From: an uncultured Lachnospiraceae bacterium
GTDB lineage: Bacteria; Bacillota; Clostridia; Lachnospirales; Lachnospiraceae
Assembly: GCA_945913255.1 (NCBI GenBank)
Contig: CAMEDC010000034.1
Span: forward strand, 1-33,972
Length of the DNA: 33,972 nt
Reading direction: 5' to 3'
The stretch's first letter is position 1. Every line of letters starts with the position of its first letter. Both the position numbers and the translations under genes were made by a program. The notes below the pieces were generated by a model. It did not search any database, was not told the origin of the DNA, and was given only the letters and a program-made list of their open reading frames with translations. This document shows positions 17,377 to 25,262 of this stretch, piece after piece.

Positions 17377-18564
17377 TTACAAATATTTCTTCAGCAGGTC
17401 AGCCTTATCCGTTGCCTCCCAGGGAAGAGAAAGATCATCACGTCCGAAATGTCCGTATGCTGCAGTCTGTCTGTAGATTGGTCTGCGCAAGTCAAGCATC
17501 TTGATAATGCCTGCGGGACGCAGATCAAAGTTTTCGCGAACAATCTCTACCAGCTTTTCGTCGCTGAGTTTTCCGGTACCGAAAGTGTCTACCATAATGG
17601 AAGTAGGCTGTGCAACACCGATTGCGTAGGACAGCTGAATTTCACACTTTTCAGCAAGGCCTGCTGCCACAATATTCTTTGCCACATATCTGGCAGCATA
17701 AGCAGCACTTCTGTCCACCTTGGTGCAGTCCTTTCCGGAGAAAGCACCGCCGCCGTGACGGGCGTATCCGCCGTAGGTGTCTACAATGATTTTTCTTCCG
17801 GTCAATCCGGCATCACCCTGCGGTCCTCCGATGACAAAACGTCCTGTAGGATTGATGAAAAACTTGGTATTTTCATCGATCAGTTCAGCGGGCAGAACCG
17901 GATCAAAGACATATTTTTTAATATCTTCGTGAATCTGTTCCTGTGTCACATCCTCATCATGCTGTGTGGAAAGCACCACTGCCTCCAGACGAACAGGCTT
18001 TCCGTTCTCATCATACTCCACGGATACCTGGCTCTTTCCGTCGGGACGCAGATATTTCAAAGTTCCGTCCTTACGCACCTTTGTCAGCTGTCTTGCCAGC
18101 TTGTGTGCCAGGGAAATGGGATAAGGCATCAGTTCGGGGGTTTCATTGGTCGCATAGCCGAACATCATACCCTGGTCTCCTGCACCGATTGCCTCAATCT
18201 GTTCGTCAGTCATTTTGGACTCTCTTGCCTCCAGCGCTTTGTCAACGCCCATGGCAATATCGGGGGACTGCTTGTCCAATGCTACCATAACCGCACAGGT
18301 ATGGCAGTCAAATCCTGTCTTTGCATCGTTATAGCCGATTTCATCAACTGTCTGACGCACAATGGCAGGAATATCCAGATTTGCTTTTGTGGTAATCTCA
18401 CCGGTTACCATAACAAAGCCGGTGCAGCTGACTGTCTCACATGCCACGCGGCTCATGGGATCCTGTGCCATGCAGGCATCCAGAATGGCATCAGAAACGG
18501 CATCACAAAGTTTGTCGGGATGTCCTTCAGTTACGGATTCAGAAGTAAATAAGTGTTTTTCCAT
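17377..18564 (-). CDS. metK: S-adenosylmethionine synthetase
   Basis: MetK makes S-adenosylmethionine from methionine and ATP. The 395-residue protein has the ATP-site [13 protein letters not shown] near the N-terminus (H15), [15 protein letters not shown] in the central domain, and the phosphate loop [23 protein letters not shown]. The ATG at 18564 follows AAAGGA at 9 nt. Upstream lies a complete S-box leader with a terminator, so expression should fall when SAM is plentiful. It is monocistronic between two terminators, the leader one being conditional. Confidence 0.97.
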   Translation of the reverse strand: MEKHLFTSESVTEGHPDKLCDAVSDAILDACMAQDPMSRVACETVSCTGFVMVTGEITTKANLDIPAIVRQTVDEIGYNDAKTGFDCHTCAVMVALDKQSPDIAMGVDKALEARESKMTDEQIEAIGAGDQGMMFGYATNETPELMPYPISLAHKLARQLTKVRKDGTLKYLRPDGKSQVSVEYDENGKPVRLEAVVLSTQHDEDVTQEQIHEDIKKYVFDPVLPAELIDENTKFFINPTGRFVIGGPQGDAGLTGRKIIVDTYGGYARHGGGAFSGKDCTKVDRSAAYAARYVAKNIVAAGLAEKCEIQLSYAIGVAQPTSIMVDTFGTGKLSDEKLVEIVRENFDLRPAGIIKMLDLRRPIYRQTAAYGHFGRDDLSLPWEATDKADLLKKYL

Positions 18565-18593
18565 GTGCTTTTTCCTTTCTTATGTTGAATGGG

Positions 18594-18633
18594 GCGCGAA
18601 TAAGCAGCTCGAAATGGCTTCGCTTATTCGCGC
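18594..18633 (-). other. Second leader hairpin between S-box terminator and metK
   Basis: A perfect 12-bp stem, GCGCGAATAAGC (18594-18605) with GCTTATTCGCGC (18622-18633), lies directly after the U-tract of the S-box terminator and ends about 30 nt before the metK ATG. It has no U-tract of its own. Its arms repeat the CGCTTAT/ATAAGCG sequence of the terminator stem, so cross-pairing is possible. It may stabilise the mRNA or compete with the terminator; this is inference. Confidence 0.6.
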
Positions 18634-18663
18634 AAAAAAGTCCGCTTATCAAATAAGCGGACT
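18633..18663 (-). terminator. Conditional terminator of the metK S-box leader
   Basis: A perfect 11-bp stem (18639-18649 with 18653-18663, AGTCCGCTTAT/ATAAGCGGACT) with a 3-nt loop is followed leftward by TTTTTT. The 5' arm contains CTTATT, complementary to AATAAG in the 3' strand of riboswitch helix P1, giving the expected antiterminator alternative. Confidence 0.93.
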
Positions 18664-18684
18664 CTAATCTTTCGATATGCAATC

Positions 18685-18785
18685 CTCTTATTGTTCGAAT
18701 AATCTCGCTCAGGGAGGCACCTTCCCATACGGGGGTTGCCGTGGTTTCATCGATCCTATGTATCTCCACCAGCTCTGAATAAGAG
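18685..18785 (-). promoter_or_regulatory. SAM-I (S-box) riboswitch
   Basis: Read leftward, P1 is CTCTTATT (18778-18785) with AATAAGAG (18685-18692). Inside are CAGAG, GGTGGAGA, the kink-turn/core GATGAAACCACGGCAACC and the conserved GGTGCC..TCC, which are the S-box landmarks in the right order. A SAM-sensing terminator follows and metK is the regulated gene, exactly the expected context. Bound SAM should stabilise P1, free the terminator and switch metK off. Confidence 0.94.
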
Positions 18786-18831
18786 AAGTTATATGAAATT
18801 TTCAAAACAGCATCTCTGCTGTTCTTGCTAT

Positions 18832-18860
18832 ACATTACTATAAGTTGTCGTTCCTGTCAA
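18832..18860 (-). promoter_or_regulatory. Sigma-A promoter of the S-box/metK transcript
   Basis: Leftward TTGACA (18855-18860) and TAATGT (18832-18837) are spaced by 17 bp. The transcript should start near 18825, directly at a small stem AACAGC/GCTGTT (18806-18823) that precedes the riboswitch. The promoter lies 26 nt past the murA stop codon and no murA terminator is visible. Confidence 0.85.
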
Positions 18861-18885
18861 CAGACATTTCATTAAAATTGTATTA

Positions 18886-20178
18886 TCAACCTGTTTTCAG
18901 CTTGAATTTCTGGAAATCTTTTTCCGTCTGCACCAGTTCTATCTGTGCGCCCAGACCCTGCAGCTTCAGATGGAAGTCTTCGTATCCACGCTGAATGTAT
19001 TTGATATCCTCTACCACAGAAACGCCCTCCGCAGCCAGCGCAGCGAGCACGAGTGCAGCTCCCGCACGAAGATCCGGAGCGGAAATACTGGCTCCCGTAT
19101 ATTTTTCAACACCATCTATGATAGCGGTTGTTCCCTCTACTTTAATGTTTGCTCCCATTCTGGTAAGCTCATCCACATATTTAAAACGGTTTTCAAAAAT
19201 GCTCTCCGTCACAATGCTGGTTCCCCGGGACAGCGCAAGAGCAACCGTAATCTGCGGCTGCATATCCGTCGGAAATCCCGGATAAGGAAGCGTCTTCACC
19301 TGCGTATGCTGCAGCGGTTTGGACGCAACCACACGAATACAGTCATCTGTCTCCTCCACCTCACAGCCAATCTCCAACAGCTTCGCTGTAATGGATTCCA
19401 GATGTTTGGGAATCACATTTTTTACAGTCACATCTCCCTTGGTAACAGCCGCAGCGAACATAAAGGTTCCCGCCTCTATCTGATCGGGGATGATTGTATA
19501 TTCCGTGCCGTGAAGCTTCTGCACTCCTCTGATGCGAATCACATCCGTACCCGCGCCCTTGATATTGGCGCCCATACTGTTCAGGAAATTCGCCAGATCT
19601 ACCACATGCGGCTCCTTGGCAGAATTTTCGATAATTGTCATGCCCTCTGCCAGAGTCGCAGCCATCATGACATTAATGGTTGCACCCACACTGGATACAT
19701 CCATATAAATATGGCTTCCCACAAGCTTGTCTGCTTTTGCCTTAATCAGACCATGCTCAATGGTAACTGTCGCACCAAGTGCACGGAAACCTTTGATATG
19801 TTGGTCTATGGCACGAAAACCGATATCGCAGCCGCCGGGCAGAACCACTTCCGCATGCTTATACTTACCTAAAAGTGCTCCCAGGAAATAATAGGAAGCT
19901 CTGATTTTTTTGAGTGCTTCTTCTTCCAAAACCAGGCTGCTGATATTACCCGCATTGACTGTCGCCTTATGACGGTCCACACGTTTCACCATCACACCAA
20001 TATTCTGCATTGCCTCCAGCACAACATTAATGTCGCGCACATCCGGCATATTTTCTATATATACGGTTTCATCCGTCATTGTGGTCGCAGCAAGAACAGG
20101 AAGTGCTGCATTCTTAGCACCCCCTATTTCCACATCACCCACCAGGGGATTCCCGCCTTTGATTGCGTATTGTTCCAT
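18886..20178 (-). CDS. murA: UDP-N-acetylglucosamine 1-carboxyvinyltransferase
   Basis: MurA commits UDP-GlcNAc to peptidoglycan synthesis by adding enolpyruvate. The 430-residue protein begins with the substrate-binding GGNPLVGDVEIGGAKNAALP. The catalytic/fosfomycin-target cysteine is C117 in LPGGCDIGFRAIDQHIKGF. IPDQIEAGTF and YPGFPTDMQPQ are further active-site segments, and DLRAGAALVLAAL is near the end. The PGGCDIG...DQH form is closer to the second Firmicutes copy (MurZ/MurAB) than to the first, but paralogue status cannot be settled here. It has its own promoter, 48 nt before the ATG. Confidence 0.96.
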   Translation of the reverse strand: MEQYAIKGGNPLVGDVEIGGAKNAALPVLAATTMTDETVYIENMPDVRDINVVLEAMQNIGVMVKRVDRHKATVNAGNISSLVLEEEALKKIRASYYFLGALLGKYKHAEVVLPGGCDIGFRAIDQHIKGFRALGATVTIEHGLIKAKADKLVGSHIYMDVSSVGATINVMMAATLAEGMTIIENSAKEPHVVDLANFLNSMGANIKGAGTDVIRIRGVQKLHGTEYTIIPDQIEAGTFMFAAAVTKGDVTVKNVIPKHLESITAKLLEIGCEVEETDDCIRVVASKPLQHTQVKTLPYPGFPTDMQPQITVALALSRGTSIVTESIFENRFKYVDELTRMGANIKVEGTTAIIDGVEKYTGASISAPDLRAGAALVLAALAAEGVSVVEDIKYIQRGYEDFHLKLQGLGAQIELVQTEKDFQKFKLKTG

Positions 20179-20226
20179 CTATCCTTACCTCATTCTAAGG
20201 TCAGCATCTTAATAAATCCTTAAGAA

Positions 20227-20255
20227 ATTTTAACACATTTTCCTACATTTGTAAA
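20227..20255 (-). promoter_or_regulatory. Sigma-A promoter of murA
   Basis: Leftward TTTACA (20250-20255) and TAAAAT (20227-20232) are spaced by 17 bp, 20 bp past the stop of the M23 endopeptidase gene. No terminator separates the two genes, so read-through is also possible. Confidence 0.82.
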
Positions 20256-20274
20256 CAGAACACACATTCCCCGG

Positions 20275-21849
20275 CTACTGCAGGTATTTCAGGGGATTTA
20301 CCTGCGTTCCGTTAATCAGGATTTCAAAGTGCAGATGCGGTCCTGTGCTGACACCCGTGTTGCCGCTCAGCGCAATCTTGTCACCCTGTTTTACACTCTG
20401 TCCAACCGATACCAGTACCTTGCTCAGGTGTCCGTATCTTGTCTGTCTGCCGTCCTCATGATTAATATAGACAACATATCCATATCCGCTTCCCCAGCCT
20501 GCCTTGGCTACCGTACCGCCGCAGGAAGCGTAAACAGGCGTTCCCGTAGGAGTTGCCCAGTCTACTCCCTTGTGGTAAGTGCTTGCCCCCTTCTTCGGGG
20601 CAGTACGCTTTCCGAAGCTGGAGCTTAAGCGTCCGCCGGCAATGGGCTTGATATAAGTCGGAGGAATTTTCGTACCGCGCTCTACTATCTTTGGTACCGC
20701 CTCCATGATAATCTCTTCCTTCAGTATCTCTCTGGATATCTCCTTATCGTTCACAAATGCGACATCCGCCACCACTTTGCGGAAACCTGCCGAAGGCTGC
20801 TGATGCACTACTTTCTGAGTTGTATACCAGTTGTCGTTCTCAATATAGATAACATCCGCATCATAAATCTCTTCATAGTAGTTCTGTTCAAGTCTTGTTA
20901 CGGAAAGTTCCGGCTCCGGCACTGTGATGACAAGCTCCTGATCAATCTGCAGAGTGGTATATTCATCCTCCAGACTGTCGTTCATCTCAATAATCTTGTC
21001 CATCGGAATATTCACCTTTATGGCAATCTCAGACAAGGTATCTCCGGAAACCACTTTATAAACGCTTGCCGTTTCCTGTTCTTTTGTCACCTGATCAATT
21101 GCATCTGCAAGCTGTGTCAGCTGGCTTTCCGGCAGATAAACCTCAACAATTTCCACATCCTCCGAAAAATCCATGCTTAAGATTCCCAGTTCGTAATCCT
21201 CAAAATCCTTTTCCTCCACTGTTTCTTCCGTTTGATCCATCATCCGAAAGAAACTCTCGACACCTCCCGATGTATAGGATTCCGGTTCTCTCTCCTGATT
21301 CTGAGATGTGTCCGAAATATGAGTAGTCAGCACACTGAATTCCCTGTCGTTATCATACAAAAGCTCTACCTGGAATTTTCCCTCACTGTCATATTTTTCC
21401 ACTGCAGCCTGCAGCAACGAAACCGCTTCTTCCAGGCTGGACAGGTTTACCATATATTCGTTCACCTTTATGGTATAAGAACGATGCATGGTCTCCAGAA
21501 CGCTTTCCGAAAGCACATCTTCCATGCGGCGAAGTACCTCTGATTCCTCATCAAGTTCTCCCCAAAGCACTTCCTCACCGTCAATCTTCATATCTGTTTC
21601 CATAAATACCAGTTCTTCACAGGCCGATGCTATCTTTCTGCGGGCTTCTATCAATAATTCATCTGCCCGCTCCTGTTCTCCCACCGTTCCCACAACCTGT
21701 CCGTTTAAGGTAATATGAAAATAATTGTCACCTGCTTTTTCAAAAGGAGTATAGCCTTTTATAAAGAACATACACACAAATAAAGTAAACAGGGTAGTCT
21801 TAATATATGTAAACTTGTACTTTTTATGATTACGTTTTTTGTTTTTCAT
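20275..21849 (-). CDS. Membrane-anchored LysM-G5-M23 peptidoglycan endopeptidase
   Basis: This is likely a zinc endopeptidase that trims peptidoglycan cross-links outside the membrane. The 524-residue protein has a short basic N-terminus (10 of the first 13 residues are K, R, N or H) and one hydrophobic segment (14-31) that could be a signal-anchor. A helical/charged region follows (about 45-255). Then come LysM (263-309, YKVVSGDTLSEIA), a G5 domain (about 314-393) and the M23 peptidase domain (405-524). Zinc ligands are H426 and D430 (HKGVD) and H507 in GPHLHFE; H474 is the other conserved histidine. All catalytic residues are present. The ATG lacks a strong ribosome binding site. It lies upstream of murA and diverges from dinB. 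Confidence 0.94.
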   Translation of the reverse strand: MKNKKRNHKKYKFTYIKTTLFTLFVCMFFIKGYTPFEKAGDNYFHITLNGQVVGTVGEQERADELLIEARRKIASACEELVFMETDMKIDGEEVLWGELDEESEVLRRMEDVLSESVLETMHRSYTIKVNEYMVNLSSLEEAVSLLQAAVEKYDSEGKFQVELLYDNDREFSVLTTHISDTSQNQEREPESYTSGGVESFFRMMDQTEETVEEKDFEDYELGILSMDFSEDVEIVEVYLPESQLTQLADAIDQVTKEQETASVYKVVSGDTLSEIAIKVNIPMDKIIEMNDSLEDEYTTLQIDQELVITVPEPELSVTRLEQNYYEEIYDADVIYIENDNWYTTQKVVHQQPSAGFRKVVADVAFVNDKEISREILKEEIIMEAVPKIVERGTKIPPTYIKPIAGGRLSSSFGKRTAPKKGASTYHKGVDWATPTGTPVYASCGGTVAKAGWGSGYGYVVYINHEDGRQTRYGHLSKVLVSVGQSVKQGDKIALSGNTGVSTGPHLHFEILINGTQVNPLKYLQ

Positions 21850-21880
21850 ATCATTCCATTTTCTTAATAATTTTGTAACA
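21850..21880 (-). promoter_or_regulatory. Shared leader element (WalR-box-like) of the M23 endopeptidase gene
   Basis: This is the counterpart of the element at 10579-10609. Read leftward it is TGTTAC, five bases, TATTAA, then GAAAATGGAATGAT, ending right at the ATG. It lies just downstream of the -10 box, where a bound regulator would act as a repressor. Both copies contain ATG GAA followed by a stop codon (TGA here, TAA in the other). Confidence 0.4.
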
Positions 21881-21885
21881 GATTC

Positions 21886-21914
21886 ATAATACCAGCATTT
21901 TGGGGGGTTGTAAA
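21886..21914 (-). promoter_or_regulatory. Sigma-A promoter of the M23 endopeptidase gene
   Basis: Leftward TTTACA (21909-21914) and TATTAT (21886-21891) are spaced by 17 bp. The -35 hexamer overlaps that of the divergent dinB promoter. Confidence 0.83.
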
Positions 21915-21936
21915 GTAAGTTTTCCGGTACTATGAT
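21908..21936 (+). promoter_or_regulatory. Sigma-A promoter of dinB
   Basis: Rightward TTGTAA (21908-21913) and TATGAT (21931-21936) are spaced by 17 bp. No clear LexA box (GAAC..GTTC type) was seen around it. Confidence 0.8.
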
Positions 21937-21977
21937 AAATGTAACAACTTTGATGCAATCATCTCGGGAGGGCTGTC

Positions 21978-23168
21978 ATGGACGAACATATCATTTTCCA
22001 TATTGATGTCAATTCAGCCTTTCTAAGCTGGTCTGCTCTGGACGAGCTGGAAAAGGGAAGCAAAACCGACCTGCGTCTGGTTCCCTCTATTGTAGGAGGA
22101 GACATGAGCAAACGGCATGGCGTTGTCCTGGCAAAATCCATTCCCGCCAAGGCATACGGCATCACTACGGGAGAGCCTGTTGTGAATGCTTTCCGAAAAT
22201 GTCCGAACCTGATAACTGTCGCCCCAAACCACGACCTTTATCACCGGCAAAGCGCGCGTCTCATGGCATTTCTCGCAGACATCTGTCCTGAAATCGAGCA
22301 GGTCAGCGTGGATGAATGCTATATGGATTTTACCCCGATTGCCTCAAACTATACATCCCCTGAAGCTGCTGCGGCTTCCATCAAGGATTGTATCTATGAG
22401 ACATTTCATTTCACGGTAAATGTTGGAATTTCGGACAGAAAAGTCCTTGCGAAAATGGCTTCCGATTTTCGGAAGCCCAATCTGGTACACACTCTCTATT
22501 CATGGGAAATACGTGAAAAGCTCTGGCCTCTTCCCGTATCTTCCCTGTTTATGTGTGGACATTCCAGCGTAGAGACATTAAAAAAACTCGGTATCCTGAC
22601 AATCGGTGATCTGGCTGCCGCAGACCCTTCCATTTTGGAATCCCATTTAAAAAGTCATGGACTCATACTCTGGAATTATGCCAATGGCAGGGATGATTCC
22701 TGCGTACTTTCCGCCCCTTCCGAAATGAAAGGAATCGGCAATTCCACCACCCTCTCTACTGACGCCGTAACCCGGGAGGAGGCAGCTAAAATCCTTCTTA
22801 CCCTGTCGGAATCTGTAGGAGAACGGCTGCGTTCTTCTCACCGTAAGGCAGGCCTTATATGTACAGAAATAAAATACAATACTTTTCAGGTTGTATCACA
22901 CCAGGCAATTTTGTCCCTGCCAACGGCTTCCACCGATGTCATCTACAGGCAGTCTCTCGCTTTGTTTGACGAACTCTGGGATGGTACTCCCATCCGGCTT
23001 CTGGGAGTTCGCAGCGGTAAGCTCACAGACGAAGGGGAACCTGTCCAGCTGAGTCTTTTCGACTATAAAGCCCCTGTCTCCGAAAAGCAGCAGAAGCTTG
23101 ATGCCGCACTCGATAAAATCCGCCGGAAATATGGTGATGATTCTGTTAAACGAGGCAGTCTCCTGTAA
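21978..23168 (+). CDS. dinB: Y-family DNA polymerase, DinB/UmuC type
   Basis: This is a translesion polymerase. The 396-residue protein starts with HIDVNSAF (metal ligand D10; F15 lies at the steric-gate position five residues on). The second catalytic pair is in SVDECYMDF (D112, E113). The little-finger domain covers about 235-350, and the clamp-binding motif QLSLF is at 357-361. It is longer than classical Pol IV at the C-terminus (KQQKLDAALDKIRRKYGDDSV), a tail common in Firmicutes Y-family proteins. The ATG follows GGGAGGG at 5 nt. It is the first rightward gene in the window and converges on the XRE-cupin gene with a 2-bp gap. Confidence 0.94.
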   Translation: MDEHIIFHIDVNSAFLSWSALDELEKGSKTDLRLVPSIVGGDMSKRHGVVLAKSIPAKAYGITTGEPVVNAFRKCPNLITVAPNHDLYHRQSARLMAFLADICPEIEQVSVDECYMDFTPIASNYTSPEAAAASIKDCIYETFHFTVNVGISDRKVLAKMASDFRKPNLVHTLYSWEIREKLWPLPVSSLFMCGHSSVETLKKLGILTIGDLAAADPSILESHLKSHGLILWNYANGRDDSCVLSAPSEMKGIGNSTTLSTDAVTREEAAKILLTLSESVGERLRSSHRKAGLICTEIKYNTFQVVSHQAILSLPTASTDVIYRQSLALFDELWDGTPIRLLGVRSGKLTDEGEPVQLSLFDYKAPVSEKQQKLDAALDKIRRKYGDDSVKRGSLL

Positions 23169-23170
23169 AA

Positions 23171-23734
23171 TCAATGCAGGTTCTGTTCTCTGGAAATCAC
23201 CACATGGATTTCCGCAGGTTTTTCTCCCACACAGCGATAACTGTGTTCTCTGTCACAAAGGAAATAAACGGATTCCCTCTCCGGAATCGGATACCGCCTT
23301 TCCTCGATTTTCAGTTCTATCTCTCCCGACAGCACCGTCACGTATTTCCAGACGTCTTCTCCCGGGGAACTTCCTTCCAGGACAGCCCCCGATTCCAGGC
23401 TTCCCTGATAAATCTCAAAATTCCGTCCTGCATGATAAGGCAGCAAAACATGAACTGCATATTTTCCGGGCTCTTCTTTCAGGACAGGCGTATCCTCCCG
23501 CGACAACATGCCAACTGTCTCCGGTCGCTCATAAATCAACTGTTCAAAAGGAATTTTCAGACCTTCCACTATCTTTCCGATGGTGGTAATCGTAGGCGTT
23601 GATTCCCCTCTCTCTATCTGTCCGAGCATACTCTTACTGACACCTGTCTGCTCTGCCAGCATATCCAGGCTCATATTTTTCGCCTTGCGAATCCGCTTCA
23701 GATTAACTGCAATATTCCTGTCAATCGGTGCCAT
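23171..23734 (-). CDS. XRE-family regulator with C-terminal cupin domain
   Basis: This is a predicted transcription regulator of 187 residues. The helix-turn-helix (about 8-62: LKRIRKAKNMSLDMLAEQTGVSKSMLGQIERGESTPTI) is a standard Cro/C1-type domain. After a linker, residues about 100-180 form a cupin fold (LPYHAGRNFEIYQGSLESGA, EDVWKYVTVLSGEIELKI), expected to sense a small ligand. The ATG at 23734 has AGAGG at about 10 nt; the frame extends further upstream, but through the terminator U-tract. Similar XRE-cupin proteins often control amine, amino acid or detoxification genes nearby. The closest candidate is the flavin reductase upstream, but no operator is evident. Confidence 0.92.
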   Translation of the reverse strand: MAPIDRNIAVNLKRIRKAKNMSLDMLAEQTGVSKSMLGQIERGESTPTITTIGKIVEGLKIPFEQLIYERPETVGMLSREDTPVLKEEPGKYAVHVLLPYHAGRNFEIYQGSLESGAVLEGSSPGEDVWKYVTVLSGEIELKIEERRYPIPERESVYFLCDREHSYRCVGEKPAEIHVVISREQNLH

Positions 23735-23759
23735 TTTTCTACCTCTTTTCTTCCTGATG

Positions 23760-23793
23760 AAAAAGAAAAGCACCAGACAAAATGTCTGATGCT
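23760..23793 (-). terminator. Intrinsic terminator between flavin reductase and XRE-cupin genes
   Basis: The stem is AGCA.CAGACA (23769-23779) with TGTCTG.TGCT (23783-23793), with one mismatch and an AAA loop, followed leftward by TTTTCTTTTT. It lies about 75 nt past the reductase stop. It is also inside the leader that starts at the promoter 23842-23870, so it may act as an attenuator for the XRE gene. Confidence 0.82.
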
Positions 23794-23841
23794 ACCTCAC
23801 TGTAGTCACGCCGCTCATTCGGCTCTTTCTATTTACCATAA

Positions 23842-23870
23842 AGTATACGAATGCTTTTCGCAATCGTCAA
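23842..23870 (-). promoter_or_regulatory. Sigma-A promoter ahead of the XRE-cupin leader
   Basis: Leftward TTGACG (23865-23870) and TATACT (23842-23847) are spaced by 17 bp. The -35 overlaps the stop codon of the flavin reductase gene. The leader to the XRE ATG is about 100 nt and contains a terminator hairpin. Confidence 0.8.
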
Positions 23871-24451
23871 GTCTTCTTTTTCTCACCGGTCTTCTTTTTC
23901 ACACTGTATCCAAAAGTTCCCAGCTGTTCCCCGCAGACAAGATAGGCACCATGGGAGTACACAATCGGTTCTGCCTTTTCCAGGTGAAACTTATGCTTCT
24001 CATCCATGTATTTCTCATCTGCATGAACCGATACCACATCCGCAAGAAACATATGATGCGATCCCAGCGGGATGATCTGCCGCACACGACACTCCAGATT
24101 CACCGGGCTCTCAGCAATCAAAGGAGCCGAAACCTCCTTACCGGGAATCGGTGTCAGTCCCAACTCTTTAAACTTATCTACATCCCGTCCGCTTTTCACT
24201 CCGCAATAATCGGTCGCAAATGCCAGTTCCCTTGTTGTCAGGTTGATTACAAATTCTCCCGTCTCCTGCAATATCGGGTAAGAATAGCGCTCCGAACGTA
24301 CGGAAATGCTGACCATGGGAGGGTTGGTACAAACGGTACCCGCCCACGCTATCGTAACGATATTGTATTTCCCGTTTTTATCCGCCATGCTTACCATAAC
24401 AACCGGCAGTGGATAGAGCATGTTGCCGGGCTTCCAGATTTCTTTTGCCAT
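23867..24451 (-). CDS. Flavin reductase-like (flavoredoxin) protein
   Basis: This 194-residue FMN-binding split-barrel protein belongs to the flavin reductase/flavoredoxin family. The N-terminus (YPLPVVMVSMADKNGKYNIVTIAWAGTVCTNPPMVSISV) is the typical FMN-contacting opening, and EFVINLTTRELAFATDYCGVKSGRDVDKF matches the middle of the family. FGYSVKKKTGEKKKT is a lysine-rich tail. It probably carries electrons in an NAD(P)H:flavin or flavodoxin-like reaction in the cytoplasm; the partner is unknown. The start at 24451 has only a weak GAAAG site. It lies 17 nt after the coiled-coil gene, so the two are likely co-transcribed and translation may be coupled. Confidence 0.9.
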   Translation of the reverse strand: MAKEIWKPGNMLYPLPVVMVSMADKNGKYNIVTIAWAGTVCTNPPMVSISVRSERYSYPILQETGEFVINLTTRELAFATDYCGVKSGRDVDKFKELGLTPIPGKEVSAPLIAESPVNLECRVRQIIPLGSHHMFLADVVSVHADEKYMDEKHKFHLEKAEPIVYSHGAYLVCGEQLGTFGYSVKKKTGEKKKT

Positions 24452-24468
24452 TGTTCTTTCTTTCCCGT

Positions 24469-25086
24469 TTAGAAAATTTGGATATTCAATGTGTTCAAAA
24501 TCTGCAGGATTGTACCAATCAGAGATACAATAAGCGTTCCGACAGAAATTCCCAGAATCAATTTTGCCTTTCCTTCTGCGGATTTCGCTTTCGTACCCAT
24601 CTCCTCTATCATGGTATTCTGCTTTCCGTTCTCTTCAACAATAACTGCCTGAACATTGCGATATACTTTGACACATTCCCTGTGTACATTTTCTTCCATT
24701 CCATCCAGTTTTTCAGACATCTGCTCTCCGGACTGACTTTTCAGCGTCTCTTCCAGTCTGGCAGAGATATTTTTGTCCATGGCATCCAGCTGCTCTGTCA
24801 AGGCTTTCTGCAGCTGCTCCAATCCCCGGGTATCCTGCTGCAGCGCTTTGATTTTCTGAATGCTCTCCTCCACAAGGCGATTGATTTCGCTCCCGTTCAC
24901 CGTCTGCACATTTTCCAGCTTTGCAGAACCTTCATCAATCAGTTTCTGCAACTTTTCCAGACATTCATTGTAATCTGCAACCCTGCTTTTCAGACGATTC
25001 AGTTCCTCCGTATCCGCAGCAGTGTTAGCTTTAATCATTTCCTGCGCTGTCAACTTCTGCGCCAGCTTATCCATAAACATATCCAT
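24469..25086 (-). CDS. Coiled-coil protein with C-terminal membrane anchor
   Basis: I do not recognise this 205-residue protein beyond its shape. Residues about 5-165 are charged, heptad-patterned helices (NRLKSRVADYNECLEKLQKLIDEG and later segments), predicted to be long coiled coils. One hydrophobic helix near the end (about 178-200, LILGISVGTLIVSLIGTILQIL) is followed by only a few residues, giving a tail-anchored topology with a cytoplasmic rod. The first in-frame ATG (25104) precedes the GGAGG site, so the ATG at 25086, 7 nt after GGAGG, is the real start. It leads the flavin reductase gene. A structural or scaffolding role is inference. Confidence 0.82.
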   Translation of the reverse strand: MDMFMDKLAQKLTAQEMIKANTAADTEELNRLKSRVADYNECLEKLQKLIDEGSAKLENVQTVNGSEINRLVEESIQKIKALQQDTRGLEQLQKALTEQLDAMDKNISARLEETLKSQSGEQMSEKLDGMEENVHRECVKVYRNVQAVIVEENGKQNTMIEEMGTKAKSAEGKAKLILGISVGTLIVSLIGTILQILNTLNIQIF

Positions 25087-25161
25087 CCGTTTTCCTCCAA
25101 ACATACTCTATTGCATCCCCAATCAGATACCGATTCTGCAGTGTTATTGTCTTACGGAGTT

Positions 25162-25190
25162 ATTTTATCATTTTTTCACTCATATTACAA
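25162..25190 (-). promoter_or_regulatory. Sigma-A promoter of the coiled-coil/flavin reductase unit
   Basis: Leftward TTGTAA (25185-25190) and TAAAAT (25162-25167) are spaced by 17 bp, about 70 nt before the chosen start codon. The Pho-box-like array at 25263-25312 is some 75 bp upstream and could act on both sides. Confidence 0.8.
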
Positions 25191-25262
25191 CCGAAAGTCA
25201 GCGAATCTGTTTTTGTGCAAGATGTATATAATATATTTCATTCTCTCCCGGTTTTTGTAAGA

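Noticed and set aside
17449..18552. 367-residue plus-strand open frame opposite metK
   Set aside because: Antisense shadow; metK shows all family motifs.
18539..18835. 98-residue leftward frame covering the metK leader
   Set aside because: The region is the S-box riboswitch and terminator; the frame has no ribosome binding site and runs through RNA structure.
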